From: Pseudodesulfovibrio aespoeensis Aspo-2
Lineage (GTDB): Bacteria; Desulfobacterota; Desulfovibrionia; Desulfovibrionales; Desulfovibrionaceae
Reading direction: 5' to 3'
DNA: 64,000 nt
Assembly (NCBI RefSeq): GCF_000176915.2
Contig: NC_014844.1
Coordinates: 1,488,001 to 1,552,000 of the forward strand
Notes under the pieces: generated by a model
What the model was told of the DNA's origin: nothing
Database searches by the model: none
What the model saw: the letters and a program-made list of their open reading frames with translations, nothing else
Shown here: positions 42,288 through 52,619 of the stretch, in pieces
Numbering within the stretch: the stretch's first letter is position 1
Layout of the letters: each line of letters begins with the position of its first letter
Program-made: the position numbers and the translations under genes

Positions 42288-43358
42288 TTAGGGTTGGATG
42301 TCGCCGCCGGGCAGTTTGCGCATGAACAGCATCCGCCAGATCATGTCCTTGGTGGCGGGAGCGATGCTGTTCTTGAGATCAGCCCCGTACGAGAGCGCTG
42401 AAATGGGCAGCCCGCTGGCGAACGCCATGTTCAATAATGCACCAAATGTACAGGTTTCGTCGAGTTTCGTCCAGATAACGCTTGCAAGTTGTTCACTTTT
42501 GTATTTCTCCATGAACCGATCGAACTGGGTCTGGCTGTAATACGGGTTGAGAACCAGGTGGATGGACAGGTTTTCGCACGTGGAAAGCCCGTAAAGGGCG
42601 GTGAATTCTTCAAGGGTTGTATTGCCGGGAAGTCCGGGCAGGTCAATGAGAATCATGTCGAATTGGTCGGCCTCGCGACGCAGGAGCATGAAGTCGTCGC
42701 GGGTCATGAGCTCCCGAAAGGCAAGGCAGGAGAGTTCGGCATAGTGTTTGAGGACAAGCCGCCCTTTGCCGCGTCCGCCGTCAGCTGTGGCCAGGCAGAT
42801 GCGTGCCTTGGGGTTGCTCTTCTTTTCCCTCAGGGCCAGCCGGATCAGGCTGGAGGTCTTGCCCGCTCCGCCGGGGCCGGCAAAGGCGTGGATGACGCCC
42901 GGCCACCTGCTGGCCTGAAAGGGTTTCACTTCAACCATGGATTCGAGCACCGTGATGATGGAGCGGTCGGCATCCTCGCGCAGTTCGCAGAATATTCGCG
43001 TCATGGCCCGGTCGTCCACGTCCTCGCGCTCCAGGTATTCCAAGGCCAGCCGCTGCTTGGGCGTGATGGTCTCGCGGTCCATCTGCGGCCTCATGAGCAT
43101 CATGATCTGATTCTTGATCTGGCTCCACTCGCGCTGCCAGCCCGCTGTGCCATGCAGGGCGTCCTCGACCACGTCGTTTCTGGTCCTCGCAGTCGCGGCT
43201 GCCGGGACTGAATCCACCGCGGCCACGACCTCGCAGCATTTGCTGCCGTTTTCCGTGACGGTCTTGTTGGAGAGGATGACGGCATCCTTTCCGAGATCGG
43301 CCTTGACCAGGGCGAATGCCGCAGTGGAGTTGGCGGCGCGGAAGGTCTTCATTCTCAT
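42288..43358 (-). CDS. flhF: Flagellar placement GTPase FlhF
   Basis: 356 aa. SRP-type GTPase: N-terminal B-like region, helical N domain, G1 GPGGAGKTSSLIRLA and G4 IWTKLDETCTFG. Motifs usually reading DTYRIGA and DTAGR are instead TADGGRGKGRLVLKHYAE and LIDLPGLPGN, so nucleotide handling may differ. Between flhA and flhG. Confidence 0.9.
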   Translation of the reverse strand: MRMKTFRAANSTAAFALVKADLGKDAVILSNKTVTENGSKCCEVVAAVDSVPAAATARTRNDVVEDALHGTAGWQREWSQIKNQIMMLMRPQMDRETITPKQRLALEYLEREDVDDRAMTRIFCELREDADRSIITVLESMVEVKPFQASRWPGVIHAFAGPGGAGKTSSLIRLALREKKSNPKARICLATADGGRGKGRLVLKHYAELSCLAFRELMTRDDFMLLRREADQFDMILIDLPGLPGNTTLEEFTALYGLSTCENLSIHLVLNPYYSQTQFDRFMEKYKSEQLASVIWTKLDETCTFGALLNMAFASGLPISALSYGADLKNSIAPATKDMIWRMLFMRKLPGGDIQP

Positions 43359-43367
43359 GTTCTATTC

Positions 43368-45470
43368 CTAGAAATCAACGGTTGCTGCAGACTGGATCTT
43401 GATGTCTGCAGGAATCTCGGCCTGAGATATGACGGCAAGGGTCGGGATGAACCTGTTCAGAAGCTGGGCGAGCTGGCTTCTGATCTGCGGCGTCACCAGC
43501 AGGACCGGCTGGCCGTCAGCGACCATGGCGTCCTCGGTGGCCCGGTTGATAGTCTGGATGATCTGCTGGGCCATGCCCGGCTCAAGGGCCAGATAGCCGC
43601 CCTGTTCCGCCGGGCGCATGGCACCCGCGAGGATCTCGTCCACTTTGGGGCTCAGGGTGATGATGGGCAGGATGCCTGTTTCGCCAAGGTAGGGGTTGAT
43701 GATGGTCCGGCCCATCTTGGCGCGGACGAATTCCGTGAGCTGGGCCGGGTCCTGGGTGGCCAAGCCGTAGTCGGCCAGGGTTTCCACGATGGTCAGCAGG
43801 TCGCGAATGGAGACCTTCTCCTGCACCAGATGCTGGAGGACCTTCTGGACGCCGCCGACATTGAGCACCGAGGGGACGAGGCTTTCCACGGCCTTGGGTG
43901 CGCGTTTGGTGAGGTTGTCGAGCAGTTCCTGGGTCTCCTGGCGTCCGAGGAATTCATGCAGGTTGCGGCGGAACACTTCTGTCAGGTGCGTGGCGATGAC
44001 CGTGGACGGATCGACCACGGTGTAACCCGCCAGCATGGCCTCTTCCTTCTGCGCTTCGGGTATCCAGACCGCGGGCAGGTTGAAGGCCGGTTCCACGGTC
44101 TCCACGCCCTGGATGCGCTGCTTGGCATCGCCCGGATCCATGGCCAGATAGTGGTCGATGAGCAGTTCGGCCTGGGCCACGGGGTTGCCCTTGATGACCA
44201 CGCGGTATTCGCCCGGCTTGAGTTGCAGGTTGTCGCGCAGGTGGAGCGAGGGGATGACCACGCCCATGTCCAGGGCGAATTGGCGGCGAATGGAGCGGAT
44301 TCTCGAGAGCAGGTTGCCGTTTTGCTCCTCGTCCACCAGCGGGATGAGGCCGTAGCCGACCTCCAGCTCCAGCTGATCAAGAGGCAGAAGCATCTGCACC
44401 TCTTCGGGCGTGTCGAGGGTGGCGTTGTCGCGGGCGTCCTTCTTGTCCTCGAGGGTCGTGTTCATGGCGTTCTGCTGCTTGGCGGACAGGTGTCCCACGG
44501 TATAGACGATAACCGCAAGGGTGAGGAAGGGTATGGTGGGCATGCCCGGAACGATGGCGAAGATAACCAGGATGCCCGACACCAGCTTGAGCGCTCGGTG
44601 GTGGTATGACAGCTGGCCTATGAATTCCTCGCCCATCTTGGCCTCGGCTGCGGCGCGCGAGACGATGATACCCGCCGAGGTGGAGATGATCAGCGACGGA
44701 ATGGTGGCGACGAGACCGTCGCCGATGGTCAGCAGGGTGTAAGTCTGGGCGGCGTCCATCCACTCCATGTTGTTTTGGATCACGCCGATGAGGAATCCGC
44801 CGATGATGTTGACGCAGGTGATCATCATGCCTGCCTTGACATCACCGGAGACGAACTTGCCCGCACCGTCCATGGCACCGTAGAAGTCGGCTTCCCGACG
44901 CATGTGGTCGCGCCGTCTGGTGGCCTCTGCCTCGTCGATGAGTCCGGCGTTGAGGTCTGCCTCGACAGCCATCTGCTTGCCCGGCATGGCGTCCAGGGTG
45001 AAGCGGGCGGCCACCTCGGCGATGCGCGTGGTACCGCTGACGATGACTGTCTTGTTGAGGATGAACAGGATCATGAAGATGACAATGCCGATGACGTAGT
45101 TGCCGCCGACCACGAACTCGCCAAAACTTTGAATGACCGACCCGGCGGCGTCGGAGCCCTCGTGGCCGTGGAGCAGGATGGCGCGCGTGGTGGCCACGTT
45201 GAGGGAGAGCCGAAGCAGGGTGGTGACCAGGAGCAGCGACGGGAAGATGGAAAATTCCAGGGGGGAGATCATGAACATGGTGGTCACCAGGATGACCAGC
45301 GCAAGCGATATGCTGACGGTCAGCATGAAGTCGAGAAACGGCGTGGGCAGTGGGATGAGCATCACGAAGAGGATGGTCACAACGCCGCCAGCCAGGAGGA
45401 TGTCGCCCTGTTTGGTGAATTTTGAGTAGTCTATCTGGGGGATGAGGGACTTGCTTGAAGGCTGAGCCAT
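43368..45470 (-). CDS. flhA: Flagellar export apparatus protein FlhA
   Basis: 700 aa, normal length. About eight N-terminal membrane helices, the FHIPEP region (FTLDAMPGKQMAVEADLNAG), and a large cytoplasmic domain (from about residue 350) that binds export chaperones. 9 bases from flhF. Confidence 0.97.
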   Translation of the reverse strand: MAQPSSKSLIPQIDYSKFTKQGDILLAGGVVTILFVMLIPLPTPFLDFMLTVSISLALVILVTTMFMISPLEFSIFPSLLLVTTLLRLSLNVATTRAILLHGHEGSDAAGSVIQSFGEFVVGGNYVIGIVIFMILFILNKTVIVSGTTRIAEVAARFTLDAMPGKQMAVEADLNAGLIDEAEATRRRDHMRREADFYGAMDGAGKFVSGDVKAGMMITCVNIIGGFLIGVIQNNMEWMDAAQTYTLLTIGDGLVATIPSLIISTSAGIIVSRAAAEAKMGEEFIGQLSYHHRALKLVSGILVIFAIVPGMPTIPFLTLAVIVYTVGHLSAKQQNAMNTTLEDKKDARDNATLDTPEEVQMLLPLDQLELEVGYGLIPLVDEEQNGNLLSRIRSIRRQFALDMGVVIPSLHLRDNLQLKPGEYRVVIKGNPVAQAELLIDHYLAMDPGDAKQRIQGVETVEPAFNLPAVWIPEAQKEEAMLAGYTVVDPSTVIATHLTEVFRRNLHEFLGRQETQELLDNLTKRAPKAVESLVPSVLNVGGVQKVLQHLVQEKVSIRDLLTIVETLADYGLATQDPAQLTEFVRAKMGRTIINPYLGETGILPIITLSPKVDEILAGAMRPAEQGGYLALEPGMAQQIIQTINRATEDAMVADGQPVLLVTPQIRSQLAQLLNRFIPTLAVISQAEIPADIKIQSAATVDF

Positions 45471-45532
45471 GTTTTTGACACCTCTTGGACGGTCTTGAGT
45501 CGTTTGCCGGAGGTGTCTTTTGCCTGCAACCC

Positions 45533-46594
45533 CTAGCGTCTCTTGAACTTGTCAAGTTTTGCGAGGATCGCGGCAACTGCCTGGAACATTTCCTCCGGGA
45601 TTGTTTCCCCGATTTCGACCTGTTTATACAAAGCCCGTGCCAAGGGAGGGTTGACTTCGATGGGAATGCTGTTTTCTCTGGCAACCTCCTTGATTCGTTC
45701 GGCAACCCGGTTCACGCCCTTGGCCAGCACCAGGGGGGCCGGGGCCACCAGGGCGTCATATTGGAGGGCCACGGCGAAGTGGGTCGGGTTGGTGATGACC
45801 ACGTCCGCCTTGGGAATGTCCTTGAACATCCGGCTGGCCATCATCTGGAGCATCTTTTGCTGCTGTTTCCGTTTGATATGCGGGTCGCCCTCGGCCTGTC
45901 TGCGCTCGTCCTTGATCTCGTCCTTGGTCATCTTGATGCCCTCCTCGTACTTCCAGCGTGAGTACCAGAGGTCTGCTATGGCGATGAGCAGCATGGGCAC
46001 CAGCGCGTAGCAGGCCATCTTGTAGCCCACGCCGAGGATGTAGGCGATGATGCCGTGGGTGCTGGCGTGAAACAGGGGGAGCAGGTTGGGCAACTCCTGC
46101 TTGATGACGATATAGGGGGCGATGCCAACGGCCAGGGCTTGCAGGATGCTCCTGCCGAGTCTGACAAACGCCTGGGGGCTGATGAGCAGCCGCTTGAGCC
46201 CTGCCACGATGTTGAACATCTTGGCGAATTTCGGCTTCATCGGCTTGGTTGTCCAGAGCCCGCCGACCTGAAGGCGCAGGGTCAGCCATGCGGTGAAGGC
46301 GAGGACAAAGAGCAGGGGCAGGACGATGATGGCCAGTTTCTTCACGCCCCAGACAAACAGGGCATAGGTCGTGGACGGGTCGAGTTTGGTATGGATGCCT
46401 TCGCGGAAGGTCCATTCATAGATCTCGATGAACTGGTCCTGATAAAAGCCAATGAGAGAGCGCAGGGTGAGCACGCCCATGAGCAGGACGATGGCCTTGG
46501 TCAGCTCGGAGCTCTTGGGGACGTTGCCCTCGTTTCTGGTTCTCTTGCGCCGCTTTGTGGTGGCTTTTTCTGTTTTGCTCGGATCCTGGGCCAT
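45533..46594 (-). CDS. flhB: Flagellar export apparatus protein FlhB
   Basis: 353 aa. N-terminal TKRRKRTRNEGNVPKSSELT, four membrane helices, and the autocleavage site NPTH (VVITNPTHFAVALQY) that switches substrate class. C-terminal domain intact. 12 bases after fliR. Confidence 0.97.
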   Translation of the reverse strand: MAQDPSKTEKATTKRRKRTRNEGNVPKSSELTKAIVLLMGVLTLRSLIGFYQDQFIEIYEWTFREGIHTKLDPSTTYALFVWGVKKLAIIVLPLLFVLAFTAWLTLRLQVGGLWTTKPMKPKFAKMFNIVAGLKRLLISPQAFVRLGRSILQALAVGIAPYIVIKQELPNLLPLFHASTHGIIAYILGVGYKMACYALVPMLLIAIADLWYSRWKYEEGIKMTKDEIKDERRQAEGDPHIKRKQQQKMLQMMASRMFKDIPKADVVITNPTHFAVALQYDALVAPAPLVLAKGVNRVAERIKEVARENSIPIEVNPPLARALYKQVEIGETIPEEMFQAVAAILAKLDKFKRR

Positions 46595-46606
46595 GGTCCA
46601 TGCCCC

Positions 46607-47392
46607 CTAGAGCGGCGATCCGGCTTTGAGGATGCCCCGGAAGAGCGGGGTCAGATCCTGGATGAATTCCTGCACATAGAGGGACATGATGGTGAAGAGG
46701 AAGCCCAGGAAGAAGAAGCCGACCGTGATCTTGATGGGAAAGCCGAGGATGAGCACATGCATCTGGGGCGCGGCCCTGGAGATGAGCGCCAGGGCGAGAT
46801 CGACCAGAAACAGGGCGGCCATGACCGGGGCCGCGATCCTGATGGCCAGGGTGAACATGATGGCCGAGAGGCTCAGGAACTGGGTGGCCAGGCTCGGCGT
46901 GATCAGCAGTCCGCCCGGAGGAATGTACTGAAAGCTCATGCCCAGGGCGTTGATCAACTGCAGGTGGCCGTTGAGGACGAGGAAGGTCAGCATGGTGCAC
47001 ATGTAGAGGAAGTGGGCGGTCACGGCATTGGTTGTGCCTGAAATGGGATCGACCACGCTGACCATGGCGAATCCCATCTGAAACCCGATGATCTGGCCGC
47101 CGAACTGGATGGCGCCGAACAGGAAGTTGACGGTCAGACCGAGGATGAGGCCGAGCAGAACCTCACCCAGGAACATGATTGTGATGTCCAGTCCATTGGC
47201 AGGAAGCATGCTGCCTGGGAAGGAGAGCTGCGGCCACACGGCCAGGGACAGGACCAGGACCAGGGCGCCTTTGACCAGGGTGGGGATCGAATTGCCGCCA
47301 AAAAACGGCATCAGGAAGAGCACGACGCTGATGCGGAACAGCGTCAGGAAAAAGCTCAGCATGTCGCTGGGGTTGAATCCGAAAATTTCCAT
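46607..47392 (-). CDS. fliR: Flagellar export apparatus protein FliR
   Basis: 261 aa, six hydrophobic segments. Start MEIFGFNPSDMLSFFLTLFR; family features GQIIGFQMGFAMVSVVDP and the C-terminal KITVGFFFLGFLF. First gene of the long flagellar operon in this window. Confidence 0.95.
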   Translation of the reverse strand: MEIFGFNPSDMLSFFLTLFRISVVLFLMPFFGGNSIPTLVKGALVLVLSLAVWPQLSFPGSMLPANGLDITIMFLGEVLLGLILGLTVNFLFGAIQFGGQIIGFQMGFAMVSVVDPISGTTNAVTAHFLYMCTMLTFLVLNGHLQLINALGMSFQYIPPGGLLITPSLATQFLSLSAIMFTLAIRIAAPVMAALFLVDLALALISRAAPQMHVLILGFPIKITVGFFFLGFLFTIMSLYVQEFIQDLTPLFRGILKAGSPL

Positions 47393-47404
47393 CAGGCTCT
47401 CATT

Positions 47405-47419
47405 GCAAAACCCGAACCA
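47405..47419 (-). promoter_or_regulatory. Candidate sigma-54 promoter at fliR
   Basis: Minus strand TGGTTCGGGTTTTGC has the correct -24/-12 spacing. The predicted start would fall at or just before the fliR ATG, leaving almost no leader, which weakens the call. Confidence 0.3.
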
Positions 47420-47453
47420 GTTCGTGCCGGGGCGGATGTCATGTCATACAAGG

Positions 47454-47491
47454 AAAAGGCCCTCTTGGAAAGTCCGGTTCCGAGAGGGCCT
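47454..47491 (-). terminator. Terminator of the M23 peptidase gene
   Basis: 8-bp outer stem (47457-47464 / 47484-47491) extended by inner GGAA/TTCC pairs, with TTTT on the minus strand, 23 bases beyond the stop. It insulates the peptidase gene from fliR. Confidence 0.8.
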
Positions 47492-47513
47492 GTCTGGATC
47501 ATTGCCTGGGCGG

Positions 47514-48419
47514 CTAGTTCAGGATGTAGCGCTTGGGGTCCACCGGCACGCCGTTGAGGCGCACCTCGTAGTGCAGGTGCGGCCCGGTGCTTCGCCCGGT
47601 GGTGCCCACGTAGCCGACCAGTTCGCCGCGGGTGACGACCTGTCCGTCCTTGACCGAGATGCGGTGCAGGTGGGCGTAGCGGGTGGAAAGGCTGGCGTTG
47701 TGCTTCAGGCGGATGGTCAGGCCGTAGGAACCGTCGCGTCCCGTGAAGGTGATGGTGCCGCGCGCCGGGGCGTAGACAGGAGTGCCGCGCGGGGCGGAAA
47801 TGTCGATGCCCTTGTGAAATTCCCGCTTGCCGGTGAACGGGGAGGTCCGCCACGCGAAGCCCGAAGTCACCCAGCCCGAAGTGGGCCAGATGGAGGGGGT
47901 GGCCTCAAGGATGTTCTGGTTGTTGCGCAGGGTGTGCAGGATTTCCTGCTGCCTGACTTCTTCGAGCCGGGCCTCCACATTGAGCTGGCGGAGGAACTCG
48001 TGCATCTTTCGGGCGAGCAGCTCCTGGCGGTAGAGGGGCAGATAGCCCTTGGAAAAGTTCTCGTTGGCCGAGCCGCCCTTGGGCGCGGTGGCCTGGCTGC
48101 CGTCCTGGTCAAGGTTGATCATGACCCTGAGCTTGGAGTCGAAGTCCCGGATGCGGTCCAGATTTTTTTGCAGGGAGGATATTTTTTGTGAAAGGCTGAG
48201 GAGCTGGGTTTTCTGCTCCTGAACGGTTTTCTCGGCTATGCCCAGGCCCTGCTCGACGCGGGAGTGGCGGGTGTATTTGTTCCAGAGGACTATGTTTCCA
48301 GCAGCCATGCCGACAACAAGAATGAGCAGGGTTGCGATGAACCAGCCTCGCAGCTGGAACTTTTTGCATGATCCCTGTTTATCCTTGAAGACGACGATGT
48401 GGTATTTTCTGAAAAGCAT
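47514..48419 (-). CDS. M23-family (LytM) peptidoglycan endopeptidase
   Basis: 301 aa. Short basic cytoplasmic part, one membrane helix (GWFIATLLILVVGMAAGNIVL), a coiled coil (residues about 60-105), and the C-terminal LytM domain with zinc ligands in FHKGIDISAP (HxxxD) and GPHLHYEV (HxH). The complete ligands suggest an active enzyme rather than an EnvC-like activator. Confidence 0.92.
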   Translation of the reverse strand: MLFRKYHIVVFKDKQGSCKKFQLRGWFIATLLILVVGMAAGNIVLWNKYTRHSRVEQGLGIAEKTVQEQKTQLLSLSQKISSLQKNLDRIRDFDSKLRVMINLDQDGSQATAPKGGSANENFSKGYLPLYRQELLARKMHEFLRQLNVEARLEEVRQQEILHTLRNNQNILEATPSIWPTSGWVTSGFAWRTSPFTGKREFHKGIDISAPRGTPVYAPARGTITFTGRDGSYGLTIRLKHNASLSTRYAHLHRISVKDGQVVTRGELVGYVGTTGRSTGPHLHYEVRLNGVPVDPKRYILN

Positions 48420-48482
48420 AGCCTTTCCAGTCGGATGTTATGGTTTCAATAGGACAGATTCCTCGACTAACGTTCTATTAGT

Positions 48483-49232
48483 CTAGAGCTTTTTGCATGT
48501 CAAGTCGAGTTGGTGGCGAATGACCGCGTTGAACACGTTGTTTTTCATACGGTTATCGTTTTGCCATGTTTGGTGCAGCCAGTCGTGGATTTCATCACGC
48601 CTGGTCCGTCCGTTGGAAGGGCAGGTGTTTTCCCAGACCGGGAGCTCCCACTGTTTGGCCGCCCTGATGACGGTTTTCTTGTCCAGCAGCATGGTGGGGC
48701 GGATGACGTTGAGCCTGCCGTCAAAAAAAGGTTCATTGACCGAGAGTCCCTGGACGCGACCGTTTTGGAATATGTTCATGAAGAAGGTGACCACGTTGTC
48801 ATCGGCGTTGTGGCCAAAGGCGAGGTGGGTCAGCCCGTAATCCCGACACAGTTCGAAGAGTCGTTTGCGCCGCAGCATGCTGCAATAGAAACAGGGGGAT
48901 TTCTTGCGATTCTCCTCCGAGTGGGCGCGGGGGCCGTAGTCCGTAACCTCGATGTGGGCGGCGAGCTTGTGGCTGGCGCACCAGTCTACGAGCGGAGCGT
49001 GGGAGGCTGTGTCGAAGCCCGCGTTGATGTGCAGGGCCATGAGTTCCACGGGGAAGGGCATGATCGCCTGGCGGATGGTCAGCACCTTGAGCATCAGGAA
49101 ACTGTCCACCCCGCCCGAGGCGGCGATCCCGATGCGCGCCCCGTGACTGACCATGCCGGTGCTCTGCATGAGCTTGCCGGTGGCGCTGACGCACTGTTTT
49201 TGCGCGAATGTGAGTTTGCCCCACGAGGCCAT
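48483..49232 (-). CDS. TtcA-like PP-loop ATPase (tRNA thiolation family)
   Basis: 249 aa from the ATG at 49232 (AAGGGA upstream); an extension to 49373 has no family match. PP-loop IGIAASGGVDSFLMLKV, the paired Cys CFYCSMLRR, and FGHNADDNVVTFFMNI are as in TtcA, which makes 2-thiocytidine-32 with an Fe-S cluster. Other PP-loop sulfur transferases are possible. Divergent from the DUF4340 gene. Confidence 0.83.
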   Translation of the reverse strand: MASWGKLTFAQKQCVSATGKLMQSTGMVSHGARIGIAASGGVDSFLMLKVLTIRQAIMPFPVELMALHINAGFDTASHAPLVDWCASHKLAAHIEVTDYGPRAHSEENRKKSPCFYCSMLRRKRLFELCRDYGLTHLAFGHNADDNVVTFFMNIFQNGRVQGLSVNEPFFDGRLNVIRPTMLLDKKTVIRAAKQWELPVWENTCPSNGRTRRDEIHDWLHQTWQNDNRMKNNVFNAVIRHQLDLTCKKL

Positions 49233-49408
49233 GTATCGTTCCCTTGATGTCTTTGCTAGGATGGCGGGCCCGGTATGGCAGATAGACGATTCCAGCTTGA
49301 CTTGCAAGTGCGGCTGGGGCATTTTAACTAGCTTGCATGCCGGACAAGGCCCTGCCGCGGGCCGATACGACACGATTCGATCCGGTACCCGTCTGGAGGG
49401 CTGCCTTT

Positions 49409-50746
49409 TTGAAGAGAATATTTCTGGCTCTGATCCTGGCGCTGGTGGCCGCGATGGCCATCGGCATATCCTGGCACGCGACCAGCCAACATCAGAGCAT
49501 TGATCGGACCCGCTGGCTTTCGCGGCCTTTTGCCGGTGTCACTTCCATCCACGTCCAGAGTCCCGTGGGCAGCTACATGCTCAATGCCGTGGCTTCGGGC
49601 TGGGAGGCCCATGTGCCTGGCACATCGTGGAATTTCGTGGCGCGCGTGCTGCCCGAGAGGGTGGCCGACTACCTTGGGAGGCTTGAGGGGCTGACACTCC
49701 AGCGATCCGTGGGCGGTTTCGATCAGGGAGGGCTTGGCGCCTACGGGCTTGACGATCCGGTCTTCAAGGTCATCATCGCCTTTGGCGACAAGGACAAGAA
49801 CCCACTGACCATCAGGCTGTCCGCCAACGATTCCGGCAATGTCCGGGGGTGGAATTCGGACAATCCCGGACTGGTCTACGAATTTGACGCCGGAGCCATT
49901 GAGCAGCTCGGCCTGCCCGCGGCCTGGTTTTTCGACACCCGTGTCTTTAATTTCGATCAGGAGACGGTGGCCAAGGTCCAGCTGGTGCAGCCGTTCGGGT
50001 CCAGCTGGCTGGTGGAGAAGCGCAAGGAAGGGTATTTCTTCAGCCTGCCCGGCTATCTCAAGGACAAGCCCGCTTCGGATTCGGCGCTCAAGCTTTATCT
50101 GCACTCCCTGGCCCTGCTCAAGGCCGGTGCCCTGGCTCTTGAACCCATGGATGTGGACAAGCGCATGCCCGCGCTGACGATTCGCATCTGGAATGGCAGG
50201 AGCGAGACGCCGTCCACGGTCGATTTCTACACGGTGAACGACAGGCCGGACATCTATGTCGGCCACTCGTCCTGGCTGAAGATTCCCTTCACGCTCGACC
50301 CTCAGAGCGTCGGACAGCTGGTCAGGAGCGCCTTTGACGTGCAGGGGCGGACAGTGGTCAAGCTCGACATCGGGATCGTGGCCCGGTTCATCGTCAACCA
50401 TGGCGGCACCGAGTACGTGGTCGAGCGCGGCGAGACTGGCTGGCGCATATTTGGCAGCAATATGGACATTTCCGGCATTGACATGTCGCTGTGGCGATTT
50501 ACTGATTTGCAGTTCGAGGCGCTGCCCCTGAACACTCTGCCGGAGAGTGCGGTGGAACTCATGCACTGCAGGCTTGTTGACAAGAGCGGCGAGAAGCTGG
50601 CCGCCCTGATTTTCTATGCGGACCCGAAACTGCCCCAGGGGCAGTGCTGGCTCAAGAATGGCGGCGGCATGTACTACCCGGTTTCGAGCCGGCTGCTCAA
50701 GGACCTTCAGGGTCTCTTCCCCGTCCTCGCGACGGCAGGCAGCTAG
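49409..50746 (+). CDS. DUF4340 domain membrane-anchored protein
   Basis: 445 aa from a TTG at 49409 that has GGAGGG eight bases upstream. An ATG at 49337 gives 24 more residues but has no ribosome site. N-terminal helix ([20 protein letters not shown]), then a large mainly beta extracytoplasmic region with repeated DUF4340 units ([20 protein letters not shown]). Such proteins are often found near gliding/ABC-type loci, but no such genes are here. Upstream of rpoZ. Confidence 0.75.
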   Translation: MKRIFLALILALVAAMAIGISWHATSQHQSIDRTRWLSRPFAGVTSIHVQSPVGSYMLNAVASGWEAHVPGTSWNFVARVLPERVADYLGRLEGLTLQRSVGGFDQGGLGAYGLDDPVFKVIIAFGDKDKNPLTIRLSANDSGNVRGWNSDNPGLVYEFDAGAIEQLGLPAAWFFDTRVFNFDQETVAKVQLVQPFGSSWLVEKRKEGYFFSLPGYLKDKPASDSALKLYLHSLALLKAGALALEPMDVDKRMPALTIRIWNGRSETPSTVDFYTVNDRPDIYVGHSSWLKIPFTLDPQSVGQLVRSAFDVQGRTVVKLDIGIVARFIVNHGGTEYVVERGETGWRIFGSNMDISGIDMSLWRFTDLQFEALPLNTLPESAVELMHCRLVDKSGEKLAALIFYADPKLPQGQCWLKNGGGMYYPVSSRLLKDLQGLFPVLATAGS

Positions 50747-50780
50747 GCCCGGACCTGCAATACGATCCAAGGAGAATGAC

Positions 50781-51017
50781 ATGGCACGGATTACCGTTGA
50801 AGATTGCCTGGAAAAAGTGAGCAACCGTTTTCTCATCACCCAGATGGGCATCAAGCGGGTCAAGCAGTATCGCGAAGGATACCTGCCCCTGATCGAGTCC
50901 AAGAACAAGGAGATCGTCAACTCCCTGCGCGAGATCGCGGCGGGCAAGATTCTGCCCGACCAGCCGATTCCGGACGTTGAGATCGATTATGATTCCTTCG
51001 AGGGTTCCAAGATCTAG
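50781..51017 (+). CDS. rpoZ: RNA polymerase omega subunit
   Basis: 78 aa. [20 protein letters not shown] and the AKRVKQY-like [11 protein letters not shown] are omega signatures; AAGGAG precedes the ATG at 50781. Two bases before dnaJ. Confidence 0.93.
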   Translation: MARITVEDCLEKVSNRFLITQMGIKRVKQYREGYLPLIESKNKEIVNSLREIAAGKILPDQPIPDVEIDYDSFEGSKI

Positions 51018-51019
51018 TC

Positions 51020-52138
51020 ATGGCCAAGCGCGATTACTATGAAGTCCTGGGGGTCTCGCGTGAGGCTGCGCAGGACGAGATAAAAACGGCCTACCGCAAG
51101 CAGGCGTTCAAGTTCCATCCCGACCGCAATCAGGACGATCCGGACGCGGAATCAAGGTTCAAGGAGGCCGCCGAGGCCTACGAGGTGCTCGGCAATGCCG
51201 AAAAACGGCAGACCTACGACCGCTTCGGCCACCAAGGGGTGAATGGCAACGGGTTCTCCGGCTTCTCCAGCAGCGAGGACATCTTCGGGGCGTTCAGCGA
51301 CATCTTCGGCGAAGTCTTCGGGTTCTCCGCAGCGGGCAGGGGGGGGAGCAACCGTCCCCGGCCCGGTTCAGACCTGCGCTACAACCTCGACGTTACCTTC
51401 AGGCAGGCCGCCAAGGGTGCCGAGGTGGACATCCGCATCCCGGTCGAACAGACTTGCGACACCTGCAACGGCTCCGGTTCTACCCCCGGCACCAGGCCGC
51501 AGGCCTGCTCCCAGTGCGGCGGCTCGGGCACCATGCAGCAGTCCCAGGGATTCTTCCGCATTTCCGTAACCTGCCCGCAGTGTCGGGGAGCCGGGTCCAT
51601 CATCACCGATCCCTGCGGCGAGTGCATGGGACGCGGCACGGTCATCAGGGACAAGGACCTCAAAGTCCGCATCCCTGCCGGGGTGGACAACAACTCCCGC
51701 CTGCGGCTGCGCGGCGAGGGCGAGGCCGGCATGTTTGGCGGTCCCCCCGGCGACCTCTACGTGGTCATCCGCGTGGAACCGGACTCGGTTTTCGAGCGAC
51801 AGGGACAGAACCTGATCATCAGCCGCGAGATATCGTTTGTGGAGGCGGCCCTTGGGCATCGGCTCGAAGTGCCAACCCTGGATGAGCCGGTGAACCTCGA
51901 CATTCCCAAGGGCAGCCAGAGCGGCGAGGTCTTCCGGTTGCGCGGTCTGGGGCTTCCGCATCCGGGCAGCTCCCACCAGGGCGATCTGCTGGTCGAGATT
52001 CGGGTCAAGACCCCGACCCACCTGAACAAGCGCCAGGAAGAGCTGCTGCGGGAATTCTCGGAGATCGAGGCCAAGAAACTGACAACCAAGGCCAAGGATT
52101 TCTTCAAGAAAGCCAAGGGCAAGGTGATGGGAGAGTAA
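51020..52138 (+). CDS. dnaJ: Chaperone DnaJ
   Basis: 372 aa. J domain with HPD ([12 protein letters not shown]), Gly/Phe region ([20 protein letters not shown]), four zinc repeats ([32 protein letters not shown]), and the C-terminal substrate domain. Between rpoZ and moaC; no grpE or dnaK nearby. Confidence 0.97.
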   Translation: MAKRDYYEVLGVSREAAQDEIKTAYRKQAFKFHPDRNQDDPDAESRFKEAAEAYEVLGNAEKRQTYDRFGHQGVNGNGFSGFSSSEDIFGAFSDIFGEVFGFSAAGRGGSNRPRPGSDLRYNLDVTFRQAAKGAEVDIRIPVEQTCDTCNGSGSTPGTRPQACSQCGGSGTMQQSQGFFRISVTCPQCRGAGSIITDPCGECMGRGTVIRDKDLKVRIPAGVDNNSRLRLRGEGEAGMFGGPPGDLYVVIRVEPDSVFERQGQNLIISREISFVEAALGHRLEVPTLDEPVNLDIPKGSQSGEVFRLRGLGLPHPGSSHQGDLLVEIRVKTPTHLNKRQEELLREFSEIEAKKLTTKAKDFFKKAKGKVMGE

Positions 52139-52139
52139 C

Positions 52140-52619
52140 GTGTCCGACGGATTTTCGCACATGGACGCCGACGGCAATGCGCGCATGGTCGATGTCTCGG
52201 CCAAGGGCGACACCCTGCGCACGGCCATTGTCCGCTGCGAGGTGCGGCTCGCGCCGAAGACAATGACCCTGCTGGTGCAAAACGCGCTGCCCAAGGGCGA
52301 CGTGCTGACCACGGCCAAGATCGCCGGAATCCAGGCGGCCAAGCGCACGGCGGACATGATCCCCATGTGCCACCCGCTGCCCATCAGCCATGTGGACATC
52401 CGCTTTGCCGTGGATGAGGCCGGGGCGGTCATCACCATCGAGGCCGAGGTGCGCACCGCCTACAAGACCGGCGTGGAGATGGAGGCCCTGGTGGGTGCCC
52501 AGATCGCCGCGGCCACCATCTACGACATGTGCAAGGCCGTCCAGAAGGACATTGTCATCGACAACTGCCGCCTCGTCTACAAGAGCGGCGGCAAGAGCGG
52601 CACCTTCACCGCCCGTTAG
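52140..52619 (+). CDS. moaC: Cyclic pyranopterin monophosphate synthase MoaC
   Basis: 159 aa, GTG start one base after the dnaJ stop. Makes cyclic pyranopterin monophosphate for molybdenum/tungsten cofactor. [29 protein letters not shown] (catalytic His) and [25 protein letters not shown] are intact. Its product feeds the pterin of AOR elsewhere in the window. Confidence 0.96.
   Translation: MSDGFSHMDADGNARMVDVSAKGDTLRTAIVRCEVRLAPKTMTLLVQNALPKGDVLTTAKIAGIQAAKRTADMIPMCHPLPISHVDIRFAVDEAGAVITIEAEVRTAYKTGVEMEALVGAQIAAATIYDMCKAVQKDIVIDNCRLVYKSGGKSGTFTAR

Noticed and set aside
48464..48482. Inverted repeat GACTAA/TTAGTC as terminator of the TtcA-like gene
   Set aside because: Short stem and no T-run on the relevant strand.
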